Shown here piece by piece: positions 1-10,267 of a stretch of DNA of 64,000 bases. Under the pieces are notes generated by a model. That model saw only the letters and a program-made list of their open reading frames with translations, was not told where the DNA came from and searched no databases. Made by a program: the position numbers and the translations under genes. Location of the stretch: NCBI GenBank assembly GCA_902651635.1, contig CACRSC010000032.1, forward strand, positions 337,937-401,936, written 5' to 3'. This stretch comes from Mastigamoeba balamuthi. Lineage: Eukaryota; Evosea; Mastigamoebida; Mastigamoebidae. How positions within the stretch are numbered: position 1 is the first letter of the stretch; each line of letters begins with the position of its first letter.

Positions 1-3000
1 CCCCCATGTACCTCGGGCCCCTCGCCGCGTGGCTGGGCCATACCGCCGAGGTGCTGCCCTTCGCCTCCCGCTGACCCGCTGACTCTGTTATGTTTTGTTT
101 TGTTTTGTTGTGCTGCTGTTTGTTGTGTTGGCTGTTGTCCGCGTGGCCGCCTGCCCCAGGCCTGGCGCTCGGGGCTCGCCTCCGAGAGCTGCCGCCGGGT
201 GGTCACGGGGCCGCCAGGTGCCGCCAGCAGCAGGTCCTCTGTCGCAGCGCTGCGGGGCCACACCGACGCTGTGCGCTGCTGCTCCCCTTCCCCCTTGCCG
301 CTCCCTCCCGCGGCCCTCAGCGCTGCAGCGCCGCAGGTGTGGTGCTGCGCCTGCTCGCCCGACGGCCGCAGGGTCCTCTCGGGGTCTGGCGACGGCACGC
401 TGAGGCTCTGGGACGCTGCCAGCGGCTCCGCGGTCGCCACGCTCGCCGCCCACGAGGGCATCGTGCGCCCCCTCCCGCTCGCCCGCTCGCTCGCTTGCTG
501 CCTCCCGCTGAGCTGTTGCTGTTGCTGCTGTTGCTACTGCTGCTGCCCTCGTGCTGCACGGCCCGCTTGCCTGCTTGCTGCGGCCTCTGCAGGTGACGTG
601 CTGCGCGTTCTCGCCCGATGGCAGCCGGGCAGTCTCGGGGTCGGGCGACTGCACGCTGAGGCTCTGGGACGTCGCCGCCGGCGCCCCCGTCGCCACGCTC
701 GCGGGCCACACTGGCAGCGTTCGTCCCGCGCCCGCCGCCGGGCCTCGCGGCGCCCGTCTCAACGCGCCTGCTGCTGCCCCCTCCGCTTCTGCCGCAGGTG
801 ACGTGCTGCGCGTACTCGCCCGACGGCAGCGCAGTGGTCTCGGGCTCGGGCGACTGCACGCTGAGGCTCTGGGACGCCGCCAGCGGGGCCCTCGTTGCCA
901 CGCTTGCGGGGCACACTGGAGGGGTCCGCTGCCCCCTCGACCGCCCCCGCGCTGTCCCCTAGCCCTCGCCTCGTGCGCTCACCGGGAGCCGCTGCCTGCC
1001 CTCGACCTGCTCTGCTCCTCTGCGGCCCTGCAGGTGTGGTGCGCCTGCTTCACGCCCGACGGCAGCCGCGTGGCCTCGGGCTCGGCGGACAAGACGCTGA
1101 GGCTCTGGGACGCGGCCACCGGGGCCCCCGCTGCCACGCTGGCCGGCCACTCGGGAAGCGTTCGTTCTGCCGCGCTGCCCCGCTGCCATCGCCGCTGCTG
1201 ACATCGCGGGCTGCCCCGCTGTGCTGCGCGCATTGCGGGGGCCACTGCAGGTGTGGTGCTGCGCGGCGTCGCCTGACGGCAGCACTGTGGTCTCGGGGTC
1301 CGGCGACTCGACGCTGATGCTCTGGGACGCGCGCACCGGAGCCCTCGTCGCCACGCTCGCAGGCCACACAGACCACGTCTGAGGCCGCCGCCCCCCACTC
1401 GCACAGAACCTCCGCCCGCTCACGCAGCCCCTGCTGCAGGTCGCGTGCTGCGCGTTCTCGCCCGACGGCAGCCGAGTGGTCTCGGGGTCGCCCGACAAGA
1501 CGCTGAGGCTCTGGGACTCGGCCAGCGGCTTCCTCGTCGCGACGCTCGCAGGCCACACGGGCAGCGTGCGCGCCGCCCGCTCCCCACTGCCCTCTGCGGC
1601 CACTGCGCGCCTGACGGCCCGCCGCGCCCGCAGGTGACGAGCTGCGCGTTCTCGCCCGACGGCAGCCGAGTGGCCTCGGGGTCCGCGGACAAGACGCTGA
1701 GACTCTGGGACGCGGCCAGCGGCTCGCTCGTCGCCACGCTCTCGGGCCACGCCGGCACCGCACGTTACCGACGCGGGCGGGGTGGGCGCCGGTCTGCGCT
1801 GACGCCCCCGCGACGCGTTGCGTGCGCCCGCAGGTGACGAGCTGCGCGTACACGCCCGAGGGCAGCCGCGTCGTCGCGGGCTCGGGCGACAAGACGCTCT
1901 CGCTGCTGAGCGTCGGGCCGCAGTGCGGGCCGCTGACGCTCTCGGCGCAGCTGCAGGCGGCGCTCGAGGAGGCGACGACCGAGCGCGAGCAGCTCGAGAT
2001 GTCGGCCGAGAAGGCGCGCATACAGCGCGACTGGCGGGCCGAGGCGCTCGGGGCCACCGACGCCGCGCTGCTGGCCGAGAGCGCGTCGATCGCGCAGCTC
2101 GAGGAGGCGCTGCAGCGGCACCGCGCGCGCCACGAGCAGCTCCAGCGCGACCTCGCGGCTGCCCGGGAGCTCGCGGCCCGCGCGGCCGCCGAGAGCGCCG
2201 AGCAGCAGCGCCGGGCGGCCGAGTCTGCGCGTCGCGAGGCGGCGGTGGCGCAGCGGCTGCGGGCGGCGAGCGCGCAGGCCATGCGGCTCAGCGCGGCGGT
2301 GGGCACGCGCGACCTGGGGACGCTGGGGCCCGACGTGATGCCCGACGTGCTGGCGGAGCTCGGGCTCGGCGTCTTCGCGGGGGCCTTTGCGGCGCAGAAG
2401 ATGTCGGGCGACGCCATCGTCGACTCGCGGACGGCGGAGCTCCAGCGGCTGGGCCTCGAGACGCTGCGCGACTGCAAGCACCTGCAGCACTCGCTGCGCA
2501 CCATCGAGGCCTGCGGCCGCCTGCGCCTCACGCAGGCCGCCGTCGAGAGCCGCGCCAACAGGGCCGCTCTGGCCGCCGAGGCCCGCGAGGCCCTCGAGTG
2601 CGCCGCGTGGACGCCCGCGCAGGCGGCGCTGTGGCTCGGGGCCGCGGGCCTGGGCGACGCCGAGCAGCGGGCGCTGACCGCAGCCGGCATCGACGGCGAG
2701 CACCTGATGCACCTCGACGCCGAGGACCTCGGGCGCCTGGGCGTCTCTGCGCTGGGCGTCCAGAAGCGCGTCGCCAAGCGCGTCGCGGAGCTGCAGCACA
2801 GCTACTTCGCGGCGCTGCGGGAGCTCTTCGAGGCCGAGGGCCCCGACGACGCGGCGGCCGCGAGGGAGCGCCCCGAGGAGCCACTGGCGGCGGCCGCTGC
2901 GGCGTCGGGGGCCGAGGGCGTGTGCCCGCCGCACGAGTACAAGTGCCCGATAACGCTGGAGCTGATGGAGGAGCCCGTGGTGGCCCAGGACGGCTACATC

Positions 3001-3144
3001 TACGAGGGCAGGGCCATCCGCCGCTGGCTCGAGGGCCACCGCACGTCGCCCACCACCGGGGCGCCCATGGGCACCGCCCTGACGCTCTGCCGCACGCTGC
3101 AGAGCGCCATCAGGGCCTGGCGCAGCGGTACCACAAAGGCCTAG
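1..3144 (+). CDS. WD40-SAM-SAM-U-box E3 ubiquitin ligase, WDSUB1-like (5' end outside window)
   Basis: Likely a U-box ubiquitin ligase that uses WD repeats for substrate binding. Exons seen: 1-50, 160-270, 337-462, 593-718, 798-923, 1034-1159, 1251-1376, 1440-1565, 1634-1759 and 1834-3144, all joined in phase 0. Seven exons are exactly 126 bp and each encodes one complete WD repeat (SPDGSR...[12 protein letters not shown]...TLAGHTGS). The last exon adds a final repeat, an Ala/Glu/Arg-rich coiled coil (nt about 1945-2290), two SAM-like helical segments (about 2310-2510 and 2590-2800), and a U-box starting [17 protein letters not shown] (about 2940-3125). WD repeats plus SAM plus U-box is the WDSUB1 layout; the second SAM is my reading. 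The N terminus is missing, although an ATG at 6 is in frame. The intron at 1760-1833 appears to have a GC donor. Confidence 0.85.
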
Positions 3145-3851
3145 TGCGGGGCGGGGGTCTGCACGACACTGCAGCTGCACGCAATCGCTGGAACACATCT
3201 TAGAACAACCCCCGCTGGCGGGAGACTGCGTGAGCCGTGGTGCCGCGGGGCTGTAGGGAGCAGAGGCTGAGAGGAATTGCGGGGGCTACACTGGTGCCCA
3301 GCAATGGGCTTGGGTTGGCCGCTCGTTCGGGTCGGGGAAAACCCGCGGGCACTTGGGTGCAATTGGCACGCGTCCCCCCATTGGCTAATGGAGGCTGCCA
3401 TGCATGCCAAGACCCTCGTGCCATGGCGATCTGCAAGGATAAAAACAAGCCAAGAGAACTCAATGGCACATGATCATCTGTAGTGTGGGTTCAGCGGTTA
3501 AAGGATGCTTGTTTTGTGACCCGGGAGTGCCATTCACACAGACTAGCAACACCATCACAGAAAAGAAGTATCAGCCACCACAGCCACTCGCAGGCAGCGC
3601 CCCAGGATTGGCTGCCTCTCATCTACAGAACACTGCATGGGCGACCCGGCCAACAGGACGCTCAAGGTCATGGGACCAACCCACCAAGTACCGCTCACTC
3701 TCGCATCTCTGCACGCACAGTGCCTGGGACACAGACACACCCGTGGTCTAATTGAGAGTGGAACTCTGCTCTGTTGTTATTGTCCGAGGAGAGGGGAGAC
3801 CATCCATCCATCACTGCGCAAACGGTTGTGGCAACCAAGGAATCAACCAGT
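3145..3851. other. Convergent intergenic region, no gene seen
   Basis: About 700 bp between the U-box gene and the convergent FG-GAP gene, less GC-rich than the genes. Only short open frames without recognisable domains. Presumably holds the two 3' UTRs. Confidence 0.5.
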
Positions 3852-6800
3852 TCAGTAAAAAGGCAAAGCCAGCACAGCAATGACAGGCCACGAGTGCCAC
3901 AGGAACTCTGCGCGCATTGCCGAATCAGTGGCACCTCTGCGACAGGTTATGTAGGCAGCCACCTTCCCGCCGAGGTCATCAGTGGCCACGAGGTCCAGAG
4001 TGAACTCTTGCTGGCTGTACTCAGAATGGCTGAACACAAGCCTGGAGAGCAGCTTGCTCACGCCTGCAGCGCTCCCCTCGACTGTCCATTTCTCTCCCAT
4101 GGTTTGCGTGGCCTCCGAGCTGCTTTCCCTGGAGAACAGCTTGACATCAGAGGAGTGTCCAATGACCTCCACATGCACGGTGGTTCCCACTGAAGTCACT
4201 GTGATGGGTGCGAGCACAGTCTCTGACCCAGGCTCTCCTCCGAAAATAACCACTGGAGTGTTGGCCCCGAGGTCAACGCTGAGCGAGTTGAGAACACGGA
4301 TGTTGAGCCTCTGGGCCACAGACACTCCCCTGCCGTTCTCCGCTCTGAGAAGGACCGGGAATGTGTACCCAATGCCCTCGGTTGTTGGGGTCCCCGAGAG
4401 CGTGCTGGTCGCCGGGTCGAAGGAGAACCACTTGCACACGTACTGGCCATCCCAGTCCAGGCTCAGGGTCAGCTTCTGCCCGCCCGCTGAGAAAGCGTCA
4501 CTGGGCACCACGAGAGAGAACGGCTTCCCAACAGTCATGTTGAGGCTGCCCGACTCGCCCATGATGGCCCTGCCAACACGGGGCTCTGTCGAGCCATACC
4601 AGACCCACACCTTGCCAGAACTGGAGTGGAACTCGGGGGTACCGATGAGCAGGTCGTCCACCCTGTCCCCGTTGAAGTCGCCAGCCCCGCAGACAGACGC
4701 CTCGACAGCCAGCGTGTTGTAGTCGACAGAGAACCTGAAGACTCCAGTGCCCTCCACCCAGTGGCGTTCAATGTCCCGTGGCGTGCCACCAGCAACACCG
4801 AAGAGGACCGATGCATGTGACTGGTGCAGGATCCAGTTGGTTGACAGGCAAACCACATCGGAAACGCTGTCGCCGTTGATGTCCCCAGCATCCGCCTGGA
4901 CAAAGGACAGCCCTGGGCAGTAAGCGTAGGCCGAGGCATTGCGCAACTCGTCGCCCCGGAGCAGTGCTGGCCAGGTGCCGCCGTGGCCGAACACGACGAT
5001 GCTGTTTGTGCCAGCGCCCATGAAGACGTCCCCGTACTTGTCTCCGTTCACGTCCCCCACAGCGGCGACGCCGACACGCAAGACCTCGTCGCCGGGCGCG
5101 GACCCCTCGACAGTGAACCCGATGGTGCCGTTGAGCTCGGCGACGCTCACGACGGGGTGCCACAGACCAGCCCTGCCGAACAGGACGTGTGTCTTGAAAA
5201 GCGTCAGAGTGGAGCACGCTCAGGGCAACGTCAGCAAGTCCGTCGCCGTTGACGTCCCCGGCGCCGCTGACGGCCACCCACTCGGAGGCGACCACCAGTG
5301 CGGTGTCGACGGCGAACCCGTTGCTGCCGTCGAGGCCCGACACGGCGACGCTGGCCGGCCACTGCTTCCTCCCCAGCACAACATACGCACGGGCGCTGCC
5401 GACGGTCTGCATGCTGATCCGCACCGCGCTGACCAGTAGGTCGTCGATGTGGTCGCCGTTGAAGTCACCCACTCTGCTGACTTGGAACCCCAGCCCAGGC
5501 CAGTTCACGTCTCCAGACAGGGCGAACCCGTTGGCCCCGTTGAGGCCCGCGATGTCCAGGGCAGCCCCGGGGGCCCACCGCCCCCGCTGGCCGAACACGA
5601 CGAAGACCCTGCCGGTGCCATTGGCGGCCTCGGGGGCACCAATGACGACGTCAGCCAGGCCGTCGCCGTTGACATCGCCCGCAGATGACACGGACCACCC
5701 GAACTGGTCGAACAAGTCGGAGCTGGAGAGAACCGCTGCGTGGTCGTTGACGGGCGACGAGTGGGCGGGCAGCTCTCCGGGCCTGTGGAAGCGCAGGTAC
5801 ACGCGGCCGAGCAGCCCCGGGGCGCCCACGGCGAAGTCGTCGATGGCATCGCCGTCGAGGTCGCCGATGCTGCGCACAGAGGAGCCCACGCGGGGCGCCG
5901 AGGATTCGCCGTGCAGCGTGTAGCCCAGCGGCTGCTGCCCGCGGTCCATCGCCGACATCCAGTTGTCCTCGTCGACGGGGGCGCAGGGCCACCGGCGGCA
6001 TCCGCGTATGACGGCGACGAAGCCCATGTGCCGGTCACTGCCGAGTGGGCGCCACTGCGAGACGTTGGCAGCGACCAGCACGTCGGCGAGGCCGTCGCCG
6101 TCGATGTCGCCGAGAGCACCGATGCCGGAGGACCCGAGCTCCCACAGACCAAACGCCGACAGTGCCAGCGAGCGGTTCGTCGCCTCGTGCGACGACACGT
6201 CGACGCGTGCGGGCCACGCGCCGGAGCTGCCCAGCGCGACGGTGCAACGCGACCGCCTCCAGTTGGCGTGGCACAGCAGCAGGTCCGCCACGCCGTCGCC
6301 GTTGACGTCGCCCGCCGACGAGACTGCTGTGCTTGGCTGGCCGCCGTCCGAGGAGGCTCTGTGGTTGGCGACGACGACGGACATGGTGACGTTGGCGACG
6401 ACCGGCGCCGTGCGGGCGGCGACGACACGGGGCCACGACCGCGCCGACGGTGCGCCGAAGACGACGAGGTACTTGCCGTACTCGCAGCCCTTGCGCATGG
6501 CCATGGCCGCGGCCACGTCGGGCGACCCGTCCCCGTTGACGTCGCCCACCCCGGCGACAGCGGCGCCCAGCGCGTCGCCCTCGCCCTGCCCCTCCAACGT
6601 CACGACGCCGCCCGCGGCGCCGTCGAGCAGGTCGACCTCGCGGGCCCAGTCCCTGCGCCCGAACACCAGGAACGCGCTGCCCGCCCCGGCGACGCCGCCC
6701 GGCGACAGCGCAGCGTTGCCCAGCACGACGTCGCCCACGCCGTCGCCGTCGACGTCCCCGGCGCCCCCGAACGTCCTCGCGCCCTTGAGGACGACGACGG

Positions 6801-7499
6801 GCGCGTCGGGCCTGGCGACGTCGACGGCCGCCACGCTGCGCCACGCCACCGCCCTGCCGAGGAGAAGGGCGAGGGTCCCGTCGGCCCTGGCGAAGCAGAG
6901 GTCGCCGAGCTTGTCGCCGTCGACGTCGCCCACGCCGCCCGCGCGCCCGTCGACGGGGCCGACAGCGACGAGCTCCGCGGTCGACGACGGCCACGCGACG
7001 CCACGGCGGCGGCCGAGCAGCAGGAACGCCCTCTGCCCGCAGACCAGCACCACGTCAGCGAGGCCGTCGCCGTCGACGTCGCCCGCCGCCGCCGCGTGCA
7101 CCACGTCACCGCGCCGGTCGTCGCCCCCGCACTCGGGCGCCGCGATGACGTGGGCCCTGCCGCGCCTGACGAGCGCCATGACCGACGACCGTGACGTCAC
7201 GGGGCCGAGGATGACGTGGACGACCTCGTCGCCGGCGGTGACGATGTCGGGGACGGCGTCGCCGTCGACGTCGCCGGCGGGGGCGACGGCGACGCTGGGG
7301 TCGACGAGCGAGGACGGGAGCGGCGACGGGGGGCGGAGAGGACGTAGCCGGCGTCGGGGGACTGCGTGGCGTTGGCGAGGGCGACGCCCGAGGGCCACAG
7401 GGGGACGGAGGGGTCGGGGGCGCCAGAGGCACGCAGGGCCACGCAGAGCAGCAGCAACGACAGGGCCCTCCGGAGGGCTGGCGGTGCTGCGGGATTCAT
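3852..7499 (-). CDS. Secreted or surface protein with 14 FG-GAP repeats and Ig-like domains
   Basis: The chosen start (7499) gives a signal peptide (ALSLLLLCVALRASGA). About 14 FG-GAP/calcium-loop repeats of type GDVDGDGLADVVL follow, enough for two seven-bladed integrin-alpha-like propellers. Then comes a putative Ig domain of He_PIG type (SFDPATSTLSGTP), a second beta-rich domain and a hydrophobic C terminus (PVIAVLALPFY). The propeller count is inference from family knowledge. The reading frame changes twice, at a run of six G (7328-7333) and a run of four A (5197-5200). A one-base length change at each would restore a continuous protein, so I suspect sequencing errors rather than a dead gene. 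No ADP-ribosyltransferase domain, unlike the related genes at 19-26 kb. Divergent from the LRR gene. Confidence 0.75.
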
Positions 7500-8135
7500 C
7501 GGCGGGGGTGTGGGGCTGTGCTGTGCTGGTGCTGTGCTGTGCTGGTGCTGTGTTGTTGAAGTAAGCAGAAACACAGGTGCAGTTAGTTCTGTTTGCGTTC
7601 CTGAACCGTGATTTGTTCTCCGAATAATATCTCTCAACAGCACTCCTCCAGGGTTTATCGATTATGACAACCACTTCTCCCATGAGAACCCAAGCCAACT
7701 GGATTCGCATCATTTGGAACTGGCTGAGCGCCATCACAGCTTCTTTTCAAGGGAAGTGGCCATAACCGACAGCGGTGTTGAGGGCAAGCCCGGTCAAGGG
7801 AACCCTTGTGCCAACATGTGCTGTGGTAGTGCTATGGATGGGGCTGTAGTGCCTGATGGCCACGCCCCGGCCCATAGGTTTCACAGCACGTGGGCTCTCG
7901 AGTACAGATGCAGAGGTGCAGCTGGCTGTTGAAGTGCAAGACTGATTGGATCCACCACGAGTTCCTCCACCGCTTGTGGAGATAAACTGCATGTGACGAC
8001 ACGAGAGAAATCAAGGGAACATACAATTTCGTTTCTGAGGGGCTGAGCGTCGTTGTTGCAGCGGTGTGGAGAAGAAGACTGTCGGTTTGCTCGGAGAGCG
8101 CCATACCCGAGCAGCAGCAACAGCAGCGATCAGCG
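7500..8135. promoter_or_regulatory. Divergent intergenic region between FG-GAP and LRR genes
   Basis: About 640 bp between two divergent start codons. Contains CA/GT-rich stretches close to the FG-GAP gene start and no supported ORF. Presumed to hold both promoters; no TATA element that I would defend. Confidence 0.35.
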
Positions 8136-10073
8136 ATGTCTATGTCTAGCAGAGCAACCACGGCGCTGGCCCTCGTGCTGGTGTTCCTGTGAACCTCCCC
8201 CGTGTCTGCCGACGACACGTGCGTCCTCTCGCGTGCCATCCCAGCATCCCAGACTGCACAGCAAACACACGGCACACCAGAGAGCACAACCACTCCACAA
8301 CTCAACCGACACATACACACACACACATACACACACACAAGGACAGCGGAGCCCACTCACTGAAATGCCGACCCCTGCAGGGAGTGGGACGCAGGCGAGA
8401 CGCAGTTCCTGTGCGACCTGGCCAGGTCGACCAACATCGTGAGCACCACGTGGAGGGGCCTCAACCCCTGCAACTGGACCGCCTGGGAAGGAAGGCCTCT
8501 GCGGGGCATCGGCGTCAGCAACAACCGCATCAGCTCCATGTGCGACGGCCCAGAGGCCCAGCATCTCTCTCTCTCGTTCTGCTGTGCTCCCCCCCGGCAC
8601 TGAGAGACTGCAACGATGCGGTGGGCAGCTCCCTCTACTGGCAGATACCCCACATCAAGGGCACCATCCCCCCGAGCATCGGCAACCTCAAGTACCTGCA
8701 GGAGCTGTGCGCCCTCCCTCTTGGCCCGCTCCACACGCGCACCCCCGCTGACACCAACTGACGCCCCACCGGCACCGCCGCAGGAACATGGAGTGGAACA
8801 GCCTGAGGGGGACCATCCCCGACACCATCAGGAACATGAGCTACCTGTCCTCCATGTGCGGTGGGCCCAGACCACACGCAGGCGCCCTCTGACCACCACA
8901 TGGGCACTGCGCGGCGCAAACGCAGCAAGCTGACCTCGAACGAGCTGAGCGGCACGATCCCCGGCAGTCTGGCCACCCTCCCCCTCCTCCGCTCCCTGTG
9001 AGCCCTCCCCCCTCCTCCCCCTCGTCCGCCGAGAGGCCGCCCCAGCGTCTGACGCAGCGAGACCCCGTTGCGGCGGGTGCGCAGGTCCGTGGGGTTCAAC
9101 AACATCTCGGGGACCATACCCCCGGCCATCTACGGCCTCCCGCTGCTGCAGGACCTGTGAGACACAGCTGCCACCAGCGCCCTGGCCCGCTCTGACCCTC
9201 CCGCCAACCCAGCAACGTCAACAACAACACCCGCATCGGGGGCACCTTCCCGACCCTCGCGCAGATGTCGAACCTGCGGTCTCTGTGCGCCCTCTGTTGC
9301 CCCTGCCCATCGGTGGCCTCACACGGCTGGGGGGCCCCACACAGCGCTCTGACAAAGACCAGCATATCGGGAACCATCCCCGACGGCTTCAACGACAGCT
9401 TCCCCCTGACGTCCCTGTGCGTAGCTGTGCCGGTGTTAGGTCGGAACTCAGGGTCGCTCACCCTCACCACAGGCTGGCGCAGAACACGGCGCTGTCGGGG
9501 ACCATCCCCCCGAGCATCGGCAACCTGTCGGCCCTCAAGGCGCTGTGCGTCGCACATCGCAGCTTCTCTCTGCCGACGGCGTCGCTGACCCTGCGCACCC
9601 TTCGCTCTGCCACTGCCAGGGACCTCTCGAGCAACAGGGGGATCGTCGGGACCATTCCTGTTACTCTGTCGCAGCTGGGCTCGCTGGAATCGCTGTGCGT
9701 TCCCCCCCCCCCCTCGACGCTACTGTTGGGAGCAGAGTGCTACGGGACTGACACAGCCCCTCCAGCTACCTCTCCGACAGCGGTCTCAGAGGCACAATAC
9801 CCGGGGAGCTTGGCAACATGACGTGGCTCAAGGAACTGTGCGTAGTAGATCCTGCGCTCCGATGTTCCCTGACATAGACACCGTAGAGGGCTCTACGGCA
9901 ACGGATGGCTGGAGGGAACGGTCCCCGCCTCGCTGTGCGACCTCAAGGTGGCCATGTGGACCGTCAAGGGAGTTGCCTGCGGGAACCAACTCTGCTACAG
10001 CGCGTGGTGCCTGCGCGAGCAGAAGCTCGTCTGCAGCGATATGACAGTCTGTGGCGAGAGATATCTGAACTGA
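8136..10073 (+). CDS. Secreted leucine-rich repeat protein, one repeat per exon
   Basis: Plant-type extracellular LRRs (xxNxLSGTIPxSIGNLxxLxxL). Exons: 8136 to 8188 or about 8216, 8381-8539, 8629-8706, 8784-8855, 8926-8997, 9085-9156, 9213-9284, 9345-9416, 9473-9544, 9620-9694, 9766-9837 and 9887-10073. Seven of the internal LRR exons are exactly 72 bp, the other two 75 and 78 bp. All introns are phase 2 and split the last Leu or Met codon of each repeat. Exon 2 holds an N-terminal cap (NPCNWTAWEG); the last exon is Cys-rich. The first exon is ambiguous: a donor at 8189 gives a hydrophobic leader with no good cleavage site. A donor GTGCG at about 8217 gives a better leader ending SPVSA but includes an in-frame TGA at 8190-8192. 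Probably an adhesion or recognition protein; no kinase domain or membrane anchor seen. Confidence 0.8.
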
Positions 10074-10267
10074 GCGAGCCGTACGCAAGTGCAGGCCCAG
10101 ATCCTGGACAAATGGGCCCCCAGGGAACACATGACAGAGTGAAGACCTTCCCAAGCCATCTTGGAGAGAGGCACATGTCACAAATCGCCTACAATGCAGT
10201 TCCCCCCCTGCTGCCACCCGCACACACAGCAGAGACGAAGCGTCCACAGACACACAACGAGCTCGCT

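Noticed and set aside
8300-8345. CA-rich tract (ACACACAC) upstream of LRR exon 2
   Set aside because: Simple-sequence repeat inside an intron. No CRISPR-like or promoter structure.
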